Assembly: GCF_001816165.1 (NCBI RefSeq)
Contig: NZ_MDZC01000049.1
Coordinates: forward strand, 1 to 61,926
Direction of reading: 5' to 3'
DNA length: 61,926 bases
From: Hymenobacter glacialis
GTDB lineage: Bacteria; Bacteroidota; Bacteroidia; Cytophagales; Hymenobacteraceae
A program made the translations under genes and the position numbers. The notes under the pieces are model-generated. The model did no database searches. It was not told the origin of the DNA and saw only the letters and a program-made list of their open reading frames with translations. Shown one piece after another: positions 53,410 to 61,819 of the stretch (its first letter is position 1; the number at the start of each line of letters is the position of its first letter).

Positions 53410-54564
53410 ATGCGTCTATTTCCGTTGTTGATGTTGCTGGTGTGTAGCCCGCTGGCAGTGCTGGCCCAAACCCCAGGACCCGAAACGCCCACCATGCCTG
53501 CGCCCGCCCCGGCGGCGGCTCCCAAGCGCGACAAGCCCAGCTTCATTCCCTTTCCCATTGTGTTTTCGCAGCCGGAAACGGGCCTGGGCTACGGGCTGGC
53601 CGTGCTGCCGGTGTTCCGGCTGGGCACCGATACCACCACGCGCAAGTCCAACGCCCGGCTCGTTGGCTGGCGCACCCAGAAAAAGCAGAGCCTGATTCAG
53701 CTCACGCACAGCGTGTTCACGCCGGGCGAGCGGTATCTCTTCTCCGGCGAGGTCAGCTTCTACAATCAGTTTCCGATTAACTACTACGGCTTCGGGCCCA
53801 AAACGCGGCTGGAGGACAAGTCGGTTATTGAGTACAAAGTCCTCATCTTCAATCAGCGTGCGCTGAAGCGGCTGGCGCCGGGCCTGTTTGCCGGCCTGCA
53901 GTACCGCCTCACCGACCTGCGCAACGTGCAGCTGAACGAGGGCATCGACGAGAACCCACTGCGCAGCCGGCTCTTCGACCGCCCCGCCCGTGAGTACCAG
54001 CAAAACACCTTCATCTCGGGCCTCGGTCCGGCCCTGCTCTACGACGCCCGCGACAATGTGCTGAGCACCTTCCGCGGCAACTACCTTGAAGTGTCGGCCC
54101 TGCTCAACGGCGGGGCCCTGGGCAGCGACTACCGCTTTGGCCGATACCTGCTCGATGCCCGCCATTTTCGGCCCCTGACCACCGACAACAAAACCATTCT
54201 GGCCCTGCAGCTGGTGGGGCAGTTTCAGGGCGGCAACGTGCCCTTCCGGGAGCTGGCCAACCTGGGCGGGTCCAACCTGCTGCGGGGCTTCTACGAAGGC
54301 CGCTACCGCGACCGGCAGCTAGTGGCCGCCCAGGCCGAAGTGCGCCGGGTGCTGTTCGGCCGCTTCAACGGCGTGCTCTTTGGTGGCGTGGGCCAGGTGG
54401 GCAACACCCTCAGCGATTTCGACCAGGGCGGGCTGAAGGTGGCGGGCGGCGCCGGCCTGCGCTTCCGCTTCAACCGCCTCGACCGCCTCAACGTGCGCCT
54501 CGACTACGGCGTGGGCACCGGCAAATCCAGCGGCGTGTACTTCAGCATCGGCGAAGCCTTTTAA
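53410..54564 (+). CDS. BamA/TamA-family (Omp85) outer-membrane barrel without POTRA domains
   Basis: The product has 384 residues. The start ATG 53410 gives the signal MRLFPLLMLLVCSPLAVLAQ. After a Pro/Ala linker, the mature protein is a 16-strand-type Omp85 barrel: FIPFPIVFSQPETGLGYGLAVLP near the start, NTFISGLGPALLYDARDN in the middle and ELANLGGSNLLRGFYEGRYRDRQ, the conserved L-R-G-F/Y of the loop 6 lid. The end is YFSIGEAF with a terminal Phe. The absence of POTRA repeats puts it among the short surface-antigen-like members whose cargo is unknown. It is followed by the ICMT-like gene after 10 bases. Confidence 0.9.
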   Translation: MRLFPLLMLLVCSPLAVLAQTPGPETPTMPAPAPAAAPKRDKPSFIPFPIVFSQPETGLGYGLAVLPVFRLGTDTTTRKSNARLVGWRTQKKQSLIQLTHSVFTPGERYLFSGEVSFYNQFPINYYGFGPKTRLEDKSVIEYKVLIFNQRALKRLAPGLFAGLQYRLTDLRNVQLNEGIDENPLRSRLFDRPAREYQQNTFISGLGPALLYDARDNVLSTFRGNYLEVSALLNGGALGSDYRFGRYLLDARHFRPLTTDNKTILALQLVGQFQGGNVPFRELANLGGSNLLRGFYEGRYRDRQLVAAQAEVRRVLFGRFNGVLFGGVGQVGNTLSDFDQGGLKVAGGAGLRFRFNRLDRLNVRLDYGVGTGKSSGVYFSIGEAF

Positions 54565-54574
54565 CACTGGGTTT

Positions 54575-55189
54575 ATGCTGCTACTTGCCTTTTATTGGAC
54601 CATTTACTTCGCGCTGCACAGCCTGCTGGCCACCACGTGGGTGAAAAGCGCTGCTGCCTGGCAGTTCCCGCGCGCGGTGCGCTTCTACCGGCTGGCCTAT
54701 AACCAGGTATCGGTGTGGGGCTTCCTGCTGATACTGCGCTACCAAACCCAGCTGCCGTCCACGCTGTTTTTTGCACCCGGCCCGCTGGTGATGGCCATGG
54801 GCTACGTACTGCTAGTGCTGGGCGTGCTGGTATGCATAGCCGCCCTGAGGGGCTACGACCTGGCCGAGTTTGCAGGCTGGGCCTACGTGCGGCGCGGCAC
54901 CGCCGCCGCCGATGGCACCCTGCGCATTGCGGGGCTCAACCGGCTGGTGCGCCACCCGCTGTACCTGGGCCTGCTGCTGGGGCTGGCGGGGTTCTGGCTG
55001 CTGGCTCCCTCGGATGTTCGCAGCATTTTTGTGGGCTGTAACGTGGCCTACGTGCTGGTGGGCACGCGCCTCGAAGAACGCAAGCTGCTGGCCCGGTTCG
55101 GGGCGGCCTATGCGCGCTATCAGGCCCGTGTGCCGCAGCTGCTTCCCCTGAAATGGCGAACCACTCCGCCCGGCAACGCACCCAGCTAA
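54575..55189 (+). CDS. Isoprenylcysteine carboxyl methyltransferase-like (ICMT/NnrU-type) membrane protein
   Basis: This is a 204-residue protein with four or five hydrophobic helices. The C-terminal SAM-binding pattern of the ICMT/PEMT family is present: GLNRLVRHPLYLGLLLGLAG (the R-H-P-x-Y-x-G motif) and VGTRLEERKLLARFGAAYARYQARVPQLLP (E-E-R-x-L-x-x-x-F-G-x-x-Y-x-x-Y and P). Bacterial members methylate various lipids or remain uncharacterised. The N-terminal half (FYWTIYFALHSLLAT) is also like NnrU. It lies 10 bases after the Omp85 barrel gene and is co-oriented, likely one transcript. Confidence 0.85.
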   Translation: MLLLAFYWTIYFALHSLLATTWVKSAAAWQFPRAVRFYRLAYNQVSVWGFLLILRYQTQLPSTLFFAPGPLVMAMGYVLLVLGVLVCIAALRGYDLAEFAGWAYVRRGTAAADGTLRIAGLNRLVRHPLYLGLLLGLAGFWLLAPSDVRSIFVGCNVAYVLVGTRLEERKLLARFGAAYARYQARVPQLLPLKWRTTPPGNAPS

Positions 55190-55246
55190 CGGCTGCTCAA
55201 AAAAATAAGTCCAACAGAAGCCAGTCGAACGGAGGAATACTGCCAG

Positions 55247-55495
55247 GTGAAAGCGCGGGAGAAATTCAATGGCCGGGTTGTGGTGTCCATTGATTACGGG
55301 CAGCAGCAAAAGCCACTTTCCGAGAATCTGTTTCGCGACCCGGCCGGCCAGACAGTGGAGTTTAATTCGGCCGTGGACGCACTGAACTGGCTGAACGCTC
55401 AGGGTTGGGAGCTGGCCAGCACCTTCTTCCTCGTCGATGACGGCGATAGCGCGGCGTACTACGTGCTGCGCCGTCGTTTGCCAAAGGCGGGTTAA
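55247..55495 (+). CDS. Small hypothetical protein, start uncertain
   Basis: This is an 82-residue soluble protein if started at GTG 55247, with GGAGG at 55231 as a possible, slightly distant, ribosome site. The product has VVVSIDYGQQQ, then FNSAVDALNWLNAQGWELASTF and YYVLRRR, which resembles a small Hymenobacter family I know only loosely. That family normally begins with a Tyr-Glu-Tyr-Cys-like segment, and the codons just before the GTG read EEYCQV in the same frame, open to 55190 but with no ATG, GTG or TTG. The true start may have been lost, or a rare start codon is used. The function is unknown. Confidence 0.6.
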   Translation: MKAREKFNGRVVVSIDYGQQQKPLSENLFRDPAGQTVEFNSAVDALNWLNAQGWELASTFFLVDDGDSAAYYVLRRRLPKAG

Positions 55496-55524
55496 AACCA
55501 CCGTTTTTGTGAACGAGTGAGAAA

Positions 55525-55917
55525 TTACCTGTCCTTGAATTGAATATTATCAACCTCGAGCTTGTAGCCAAACATGTTCCTTAAGTTAGGGAACGTGGTC
55601 AATCCATAACAGCTTTTCTTACGGCCCGTGAGCCGCACGCGCAATCCTTCCACTTGGTATTGCGACGGTAAACGGACAGCAGGCACTAAGTAATGTTCCA
55701 GCCGGTAGCTACCTCTGGCTATGGCTGCTGTATCAACGATAAGGCAGTAAGTATCTAGTTGTGTCAGTGTAACAACGGCTTCTCTATTTTGATAATCCTC
55801 CAAGACACGCTCGTTCTTGCACGTTTGTCCCGTGGGCGTTGCATCGGTCTTTTCCGTGCACCCACTCCCCGTAAGCAGGAGCGCCAAGGAAAGAGAAAGA
55901 CCCAGCAGTATTTTCAT
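55525..55917 (-). CDS. Hypothetical lipoprotein
   Basis: This is a 130-residue protein with a clear lipoprotein signal (MKILLGLSLSLALLLTGSGC, lipobox GSGC). The mature part contains three further Cys (TCKNERVLED, DTYCLIVD, KKSCYGLTT), which may form disulfides. The ending NMFGYKLEVDNIQFKDR is strand-like. No family was recognised. It converges on the small hypothetical gene 55247-55495. Codon use looks slightly more AT-rich than its neighbours. Confidence 0.75.
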   Translation of the reverse strand: MKILLGLSLSLALLLTGSGCTEKTDATPTGQTCKNERVLEDYQNREAVVTLTQLDTYCLIVDTAAIARGSYRLEHYLVPAVRLPSQYQVEGLRVRLTGRKKSCYGLTTFPNLRNMFGYKLEVDNIQFKDR

Positions 55918-56400
55918 GGTGGTTGGGGTTGTGTAAAGGTGCTACCAATTAAGGTAAAACCGAGGAAGGACTAAAGCCCTGACCGCTCGCATATCCATTT
56001 GGTTGCAGCAATCAAATGCTCCTTTCGGTGAACGCCCAACAGCAGCCCGGCACTTGGTGCCTCCACACCTGCTGAAGGGTGACGCAAGTTTAAGAAATTA
56101 GTCTACCATTCAAAGTTTAAGTAAACGCACTCGGGGATGAGTTTACTAAATTCGTTTTGAGACTACTTGAAGCAGTTGTTGATGTCTGTCAGGATATTCC
56201 CGCTTGAGGGGCAAAAGGCAAACGGGAAAAAATGACTGGTTCTGAGCCAGGTCCCGCCTCGCCCGCCTGAACGGGTTGCTCCCTGCTTCATGGCACGGCT
56301 GGAAAATCCACTGGTACACGTTGGGAGTAGATAAGCCAGTGGCGCGTTGCCCCGCCGCGACGGTTACCTTGCGACTCTTTTCTTGATTTAGCCCCTGACT
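55918..56400. other. 483-base gap without a recognisable gene
   Basis: The stretch upstream of the lipoprotein gene (minus) and of the GNAT-like gene (plus) is AT-richer than average around 56080-56160. It holds a small inverted repeat, AGTAAAC and GTTTACT, at about 56118-56148. No convincing reading frame, RNA gene or family repeat was seen. It probably holds two divergent promoters. Confidence 0.4.
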
Positions 56401-57567
56401 ATGCGCTTGTTGGAAGTATTGACCCCCGCTCAGGCCCGCGAATTCATTGAGTTTCCGGTGCGGCTGTACGCCGGCGACCCCAACTACGTGCGGCCCCTGG
56501 ACTGGGACATTGAAACGGTGTTTAGCCGGGAGAGAAACAAGTATTTCCGTCACGGCGAGCTGATTCGGTGGCTGCTGGTGGATGGCGCGGGCAAGACCCT
56601 GGGCCGGGTGGCGGCCTTTGTGAACGAGCGCACCGCCCACACCTTTGCTCAGCCCACGGGCGGCATGGGCTTTTTCGACTGCGTGGACGACCAGACCGCC
56701 GCCGATGCGCTGCTCACCGGCTGCCGCGAGTGGCTGCAGGGCCGGGGCATGCAGGCCATGGACGGCCCCATCAACTTCGGCGACCGCGACCAGTGGTGGG
56801 GCCTGCTGATTGATAACTTCGGCCCGCCGCTCTACACCCAGAACTACAACAAGCCCTACTACCGGCGCCTGCTGGAGAACTTCGGCTTTCAACTGTATTT
56901 CAACCAGTTTACCTACTTCCGCAAGGTAGCGGCGCCGCTCACGCCCGAGTACCAGGAGAAGGCCTCGGTGCTATTCGAGGACCCCAACTACAGCTTCGAG
57001 CACCTGCGCGTGGCAAACCTGGCCAAGTACGCCGAAGACTTCCGCCAGATATACAATAAGGCCTGGGTGAAGCACGACGGCGTGAAGGAAATGACCGCCG
57101 AGCAAGCCGCCAACATCATGCGCAAGCTGCGGCCCATCATCGACGAGAAAATCTGCTGGTTTGCCTACTACCACGGCCAGCCGGTGGGCTTCTTCATTGC
57201 CCTGCCCGAGCTCAACGAGCTGTTTCGGCACGTGGGCGGCAACCTCAACTGGTGGGGCAAAGCCAAGTTTGCCTGGTACCGCTGGCGCGGGGCCGTGCGC
57301 ACCATGACCGGCATCGCCTTCGGCATCGTGCCCGACCACCAGCGCAAGGGCCTGGAAATGGCCTTCATCCTGGCCGCCTCCAAAACCGTGCAGGACACCA
57401 GCAAGGTGCACTACGAGGACTTCGTGATGAACTGGATTGGCGACTTCAACCCCAAGATGATGCGCGTGGCCGAAACCATCGGCGGCGAAATCTGGCGCAC
57501 CCACGGCACCTTCCGCTACCTGTTTGACCGCAACCAGGTATTTGAGCGCGCCCCGGTGATTGAGTAG
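56401..57567 (+). CDS. GNAT-superfamily-like protein
   Basis: This is a 388-residue cytoplasmic protein starting at ATG 56401. The N-terminal half includes FIEFPVRLYAGDPNYVRPLDWDIETVF and GRVAAFVNERTAH, and the C-terminal half includes GFFIALPELNELFRHVGGN, then TGIAFGIVPDHQRKGLEMAFIL. The last of these resembles the acetyl-CoA-binding segment of GNAT enzymes (V-x-P-x-x-Q-x-K-G, close to R/Q-x-x-G-x-G/A but lacking the second Gly). This is the large GNAT-like family often annotated as hypothetical or YghO-like. The substrate is unknown. It ends in a clear terminator. Confidence 0.8.
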   Translation: MRLLEVLTPAQAREFIEFPVRLYAGDPNYVRPLDWDIETVFSRERNKYFRHGELIRWLLVDGAGKTLGRVAAFVNERTAHTFAQPTGGMGFFDCVDDQTAADALLTGCREWLQGRGMQAMDGPINFGDRDQWWGLLIDNFGPPLYTQNYNKPYYRRLLENFGFQLYFNQFTYFRKVAAPLTPEYQEKASVLFEDPNYSFEHLRVANLAKYAEDFRQIYNKAWVKHDGVKEMTAEQAANIMRKLRPIIDEKICWFAYYHGQPVGFFIALPELNELFRHVGGNLNWWGKAKFAWYRWRGAVRTMTGIAFGIVPDHQRKGLEMAFILAASKTVQDTSKVHYEDFVMNWIGDFNPKMMRVAETIGGEIWRTHGTFRYLFDRNQVFERAPVIE

Positions 57568-57581
57568 CTGGTGCGGTGCTT

Positions 57582-57623
57582 AAACAAAAAATCCCTGGCC
57601 TACTGGCCGGGGATTTTTTGTTT
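57582..57623 (+). terminator. Rho-independent terminator after the GNAT-like gene
   Basis: A 19-base stem with one G-T type mismatch (57582-57600 and 57605-57623, AAAAAATCCCTGGCC with GGCCGGGGATTTTTT), a 4-base loop and T runs on both sides lies 14 bases after the stop. It should work in both directions. Confidence 0.88.
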
Positions 57624-57630
57624 AAGCTTT

Positions 57631-57726
57631 GAACGTCATGCTGAGCGCAGTCAAGCATCTCTACCGCAGTGGTAATCCGTTACTATTCGCGGTAGAGACG
57701 CTTCGACTGCGCTCAGCATGACGTTC
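57631..57726. repeat. Complete palindrome of the GTCATGCTGAGC family
   Basis: Arms of about 37-38 bases (57631-57667 and 57689-57726) pair with one bulge and one mismatch. The outer end is GAACGTCATGCTGAGCGCAG and the inner end is CATCTCTACCGC. The loop is about 21 bases. It fills the space between two converging genes, directly after a terminator. It is the best-preserved member in the window and serves as the reference for the shorter copies at 1568 and 35105. Confidence 0.9.
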
Positions 57727-57752
57727 TCTTTTTTATACTCGGTTGTTTGACG

Positions 57753-60695
57753 CTAAAACGAGTAGGCCACGCTCACCGTCACGTTGCGGGGCAGGATGGG
57801 CCGCACCAGGTTAAAGGAATTTTCGGCGATGGTCTTGCCGTTGGCGGCGCGGGTGTTGAGGTATTCAGCCGAGAAGTTTTCGCCATTGCGGGCGGCGGCA
57901 TCTCCGAAACCGATGGTGTTGAGCAGGTTGGAGCCCTGCACACGCACCTGCACGCCTTTCAGGGTGCCGGTGGTCACGTCGTACACAATACCGCCAAAGA
58001 GCACGCCGTAGCTGGGCAGCAACAGGTTGTTGCGCTTGGTGGCGAACCGCTCGCCAAACCAGCGGTAGTTGGCAAACAGGTTGAAGCCGCGGTAGGTGTA
58101 GTCGGCGCCGCCTTCCAGCAGCACGTCGGGGGTGTCTTCCAGCTTGTTGCCCTTCAGGTTAATGACCTGGGTGCCGGTGCGGGCGGGGGTTTGCGGGTCG
58201 AAAGGCACCTGAATGTTGAAGTCCAGGAAGCGGGGGCGCTGCACCGTGCCGATGCCGCGCAGGGTGAGGCCGGCCACCGGCGAGTAGGCCGCCTCCACTT
58301 CCACGCCCAGGTTGTCCACGTTGCCACGCTGGGGCACCAGGGTCAGGCTGCCGTCGGAGCCCGAGGTCTGGATAGTGAACGGGATGTTGGTGTTGCGGCT
58401 ATAGAACGGCACCACGCCGGCGCTGAACTTGCTGGTGGCCACTTTTATGCCGGCTTCGGCCTGCAGCACGCGCTGCACTTCACCGCGAATGGTCACGTTC
58501 TGGTCGCGGGGGTTCACGCCGTAGGCAAACTGGTCGTTGGTGGGGGCCACGCCCGAATTGCTGTAGCGCGCGTAGGTGGCCACTTTGTCCGAGAACTTGT
58601 AGTTGGCGCCCAGCGAGTAGTTGAAGGTGCTGAAGTTGAAGTCCCAGGTACGCAGGTCGCTCACGTTCTGCAGGAAGCGGTTATCGTAGAACGTGCGGTA
58701 CTGGCCGTCGAGGCCGCCGTTGGAGCCGCCGAAGCCGTTGGCCGCCGTGGGCGGGCCCACGAAGGGCGTGAATCGGGCGTCGGGGTTGTTGAGCACCGCC
58801 GTCTTGGGCGCAAAGCCCTTGGCGTGGCTGGTTTCGAGGCGCACGCCGCCGTCGAAGCGCAGCTTCTCGGTGGCCTGCCACTGGTTGCCGGCGTAGTAGC
58901 TCAGCACCTGCGTGGTGTTGCTGGAGTTAAAGAGCACGCCGCTGCCCAAGCTCTGGAAAAGGAAGCCGTTTTTGGTTACCTCAATGGGCTGGCCGCCAAA
59001 CAAAGCTCCCTGCGTGGGAATGGTGATGTTGAGCAGGCGCGGCCGGTTGGCCACTTCCTGCACCACCAGGTTGTAGCTCAGGCGCTCCTTAATGGTGTAG
59101 CGGCTGGCGTAGAAGCCGCCGGTGAGCTGGTGCTTGCCCAGCGTTTTCTGCAGCTTCAGGTTGTTGATGGCGTTGGTGGCGGGCTTGTCGTCGGGGAAAA
59201 TGCCGGCGAGGTTCACCAGGCCGTTGCCGTTGAGGTTGGCAATGTCGAGGGGCGTGCGGGAGGGGTCGTCGGCGTAGGTAAACACCGGCGTACCGGCGCC
59301 CAGCGGCCGTAGCGCGGCGTACTGCGCCGCCAGGCCCAGGCCCGGAATGGGCGGCTGAATGTCGTACACGCCATCGGTGCTCAGGTTGGCGTCGAGCACG
59401 CGGGCGTTGTCGGTGAGGGTGAAGCCATTGCCCAAATCAAAGAACACCTCCGACGACACGGCCTTGTAGCGGGTGTGCTGGCCGTTGGACAAGTCCCGGG
59501 TGAGGTCGCCCTGGCCGTTGTTGAACGGGTTCGGGATGGTGGTAATCTGCTGAAACTGCGAAACCATGGTGCCGCGGCGCAGGTCGGGCCCGCCGGGAAT
59601 CTGCTGCGGGTTGTTCAGGTTTTGGTAGGGAATGCTGGTGTAGTAGGCCACCTTGTCGTTCAGGTACTTGCCGTAGAGCCGCACGTAGCCGTTTTTCAGG
59701 TTGTAGGTCACGTTGGCTTTCACGCCGCCGCCCACGTTGGCCGGGAAGCCGGCGTAGCGCGTGCCCACGTCGTAGCGGTAGAAGCCGCCGATATTGAAGC
59801 GCAGCGGCGTGCCCTTGATGGGGCCGCCCACGTTGGCATCGAGGCGCTGCAGGCCGCCGAGCTGGGCCAGGCCGGTACGGTCGGAGTAGAAGCCCTGGTC
59901 GCCGCCGGTGAGGCGCACAATGCCGTGCAGCTTGTCGCCGGTGCCGGTTTTGCTCAGGAAGTTCACGATGCCGCCGGGGGCGTTGTTGGCCGCCAGGCCC
60001 GCCGAGCCGCCGCGCAGCACCTCCAGCCGGTCAATGGTCTCGTCCACGCGGAAGTGAATGTCGGACTTGGCAAACGTGAGCGAACCCACCTCCAGAATGG
60101 GCAGGCCGTCTTCCATCAATTGCAGGAAGCCGAAGCCCGACTCCGCGTTCACCGGCAAGCCGCGGGGCGAGACCGAGTTGGCCGCCTCGCCGCCGTCGGA
60201 GTTTACCCGGAAGCCGGGCACGGCCATGAGCAGGTCGGCGGTGCCGCGCGACACGCGGTTCTGAATCTGCCGGGCGTTGAGCGTGGTGACGGCCGTGGAG
60301 CTTTCCAGCTTGCTCTGGGGGTTGAAGTTGCCGGTAACCACCACGCCGTCCATCAGCAGGGGGTCCCGGGCCAGCGAGGCATTGAGGGTGGCGGTACCGC
60401 CGGCGGTGACGGTGATGGCCTGGTTAGCCATCTTATAGCCCAGGTACGACACCGTGGCAGTGTAGCTGCCCGCCGGCGCGGTGAGCGAAAACGACCCGTC
60501 GGCGCCGGTGGTGGTGCCGAGGTTGCCGGGGTTGAGCACGACCGTGGCGCCGACCAGGGGCTGGCGCTGCTCGTCGGTAACGGTGCCCGTGACCGGGCCG
60601 GAAGCGGCGTTCTGCGCGTACGCGGCCGGTGCCAGCGCACAGACGATGGCAACTGCGGGAAACAGTCGCCCTAAAAGGGTAGTGTTTGGAGTCAT
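57753..60695 (-). CDS. TonB-dependent receptor (siderophore-receptor-like)
   Basis: This is a 980-residue outer-membrane receptor. The start is the ATG complementary to 60693-60695 (MTPNTTLLGRLFPAVAIVCALAPAAYAQ, key A-Y-A-Q cleavage). Residues about 35-115 are a carboxypeptidase-like domain (VTGTVTDEQRQPLVGATVVL, VSYLGYKM). The plug has NRVSRGTADLLMAVPGFRV, SVSPRGLP, MEDGLPILEVG and IDRLEVLRGGSAGLAANNAPGGIVNF (key R-L-E-V-L-R-G and A-P-G-G-I-V-N). The barrel ends in ILPRNVTVSVAYSF with the terminal Phe needed for insertion. The RGLP and APGGIVN motifs are those of ferric-siderophore receptors, so iron uptake is likely but not shown. There is no SusD-like partner next to it. Confidence 0.93.
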   Translation of the reverse strand: MTPNTTLLGRLFPAVAIVCALAPAAYAQNAASGPVTGTVTDEQRQPLVGATVVLNPGNLGTTTGADGSFSLTAPAGSYTATVSYLGYKMANQAITVTAGGTATLNASLARDPLLMDGVVVTGNFNPQSKLESSTAVTTLNARQIQNRVSRGTADLLMAVPGFRVNSDGGEAANSVSPRGLPVNAESGFGFLQLMEDGLPILEVGSLTFAKSDIHFRVDETIDRLEVLRGGSAGLAANNAPGGIVNFLSKTGTGDKLHGIVRLTGGDQGFYSDRTGLAQLGGLQRLDANVGGPIKGTPLRFNIGGFYRYDVGTRYAGFPANVGGGVKANVTYNLKNGYVRLYGKYLNDKVAYYTSIPYQNLNNPQQIPGGPDLRRGTMVSQFQQITTIPNPFNNGQGDLTRDLSNGQHTRYKAVSSEVFFDLGNGFTLTDNARVLDANLSTDGVYDIQPPIPGLGLAAQYAALRPLGAGTPVFTYADDPSRTPLDIANLNGNGLVNLAGIFPDDKPATNAINNLKLQKTLGKHQLTGGFYASRYTIKERLSYNLVVQEVANRPRLLNITIPTQGALFGGQPIEVTKNGFLFQSLGSGVLFNSSNTTQVLSYYAGNQWQATEKLRFDGGVRLETSHAKGFAPKTAVLNNPDARFTPFVGPPTAANGFGGSNGGLDGQYRTFYDNRFLQNVSDLRTWDFNFSTFNYSLGANYKFSDKVATYARYSNSGVAPTNDQFAYGVNPRDQNVTIRGEVQRVLQAEAGIKVATSKFSAGVVPFYSRNTNIPFTIQTSGSDGSLTLVPQRGNVDNLGVEVEAAYSPVAGLTLRGIGTVQRPRFLDFNIQVPFDPQTPARTGTQVINLKGNKLEDTPDVLLEGGADYTYRGFNLFANYRWFGERFATKRNNLLLPSYGVLFGGIVYDVTTGTLKGVQVRVQGSNLLNTIGFGDAAARNGENFSAEYLNTRAANGKTIAENSFNLVRPILPRNVTVSVAYSF

Positions 60696-60719
60696 GAAGG
60701 ATGAAATTAGACGGAAATG

Positions 60720-60749
60720 CGAAACTACTCGGTCGTAGCGCCAAGACAA
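60720..60749 (-). promoter_or_regulatory. Candidate promoter of the TonB receptor gene
   Basis: On the minus strand, TTG (60749-60747), a 19-base spacer and TAGTTTCG (60727-60720) approximate the Bacteroidota promoter TTG-N19-TAnnTTTG with one mismatch. This would give a 5' leader of about 20 bases before the ATG at 60695. Confidence 0.35.
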
Positions 60750-60914
60750 TACGGACCACGTTACTCGCTGGATTTTCAGCAAGGCAAATTGTGCGGCCTG
60801 CCCCCCCTAAACCGTCAGGAACAGCCGTGGCAGCATCCAAACTAATATTCGCTGCGTAGGTTTGTGACGGGACCGATTCTGGTTCTGTTTTGGCTGTTCA
60901 GTGCCTCTTGCCTT

Positions 60915-61742
60915 ATGACGTTTAACCGTTTCTCGCAATCAACTTCGCGCCGGGCCGTCCTGGCTCTGGTGCTGCTGGCGTCGCTCCTGATGGGTAGCTG
61001 CAAGTACGTGCGCTACATCAAGCAACTGGACCCCACGATGGCCGGCACCAAGCCGGTTGACCACGTGCCCTATGACGCCCTGCTCAAAAAGCACGTGGAC
61101 GCCCAGGGCATGGTGAACTACCGCGCCTTCCTGGCCGATTCGACCGCGCTGGGCACCTACCTCACCACCGTGAGCAACAACCTGCCCAACGAGCAGTGGA
61201 ACAAAGACGACCAACTTGCCTACTGGATAAACGCCTACAACGCCTTCACCATTCAGCGGGTGCTGCGCGGCTACCCCGTAAAAAGCATCCGCCAGCTGGG
61301 CGGCGACAAAACGCTGGTGAACACAGTGTGGGACCAGCAGTTTATTCGCCTGGGCAACGACAAGGACAAGTACAGCCTCAACGATTTGGAGCAGCGCCTG
61401 ATTCGGCGCAAGTTCAGCGGCGAGTACCGCATCCACTTTGCCCTGGTGTGCGCGGCCATCTCGTGCCCCAAGCTGCGCAACGAGGCATACACGGGCAGCC
61501 GCCTCCAGGAGCAGCTGGACGACCAGGCCCGCGATTTCATAAATAACCCGAATAAGAACAAGCTCACGCCCGCCAACGCCCCGCAGGTATCGTCCATCTT
61601 CGACTTCTACCCCGGCGACTTCAAGAAAGACGACAACACGCTCTCGAAAACCATCAACAAGTATTCGGCCGGCCCCAAAGTGGATGCCGAAATCCAGCCC
61701 ACGTTCATGACCTACAACTGGGACCTCAACGAGCAGAAATAA
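60915..61742 (+). CDS. DUF547 lipoprotein
   Basis: The product has 275 residues when started at ATG 60915, which gives a twin-basic-containing lipoprotein signal (SRRAVLALVLLASLLMGSC, lipobox LMGSC). The DUF547 core is clear: VDAQGMVNYRAF, DQLAYWINAYNAFTIQRVL (W-I-N-x-Y-N), SLNDLEQRLIRRKF and HFALVCAAISCPKL with the conserved S-C-P. DUF547 is thought to be a papain-like or transglutaminase-like fold. The Cys in AISCPKL could be catalytic, with the conserved His before it (RIHFALVCA). The substrate is unknown. It is followed by a strong terminator. Confidence 0.9.
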   Translation: MTFNRFSQSTSRRAVLALVLLASLLMGSCKYVRYIKQLDPTMAGTKPVDHVPYDALLKKHVDAQGMVNYRAFLADSTALGTYLTTVSNNLPNEQWNKDDQLAYWINAYNAFTIQRVLRGYPVKSIRQLGGDKTLVNTVWDQQFIRLGNDKDKYSLNDLEQRLIRRKFSGEYRIHFALVCAAISCPKLRNEAYTGSRLQEQLDDQARDFINNPNKNKLTPANAPQVSSIFDFYPGDFKKDDNTLSKTINKYSAGPKVDAEIQPTFMTYNWDLNEQK

Positions 61743-61768
61743 CGGCTGTTACTGCTGTGCCATCCGGT

Positions 61769-61819
61769 GCCCCGGTTACGCTTCGCTTTGGCGGCGCGTA
61801 GCCGGGGCGCTGTTTTTTG
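61769..61819 (+). terminator. Rho-independent terminator after the DUF547 gene
   Basis: The stem GCCCCGGTTACG (61769-61780) pairs with CGTAGCCGGGGC (61797-61808) with one mismatch over a 16-base loop, followed by GCTGTTTTTT. It lies 26 bases after the stop. The remaining bases to the window end hold no gene. Confidence 0.88.
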
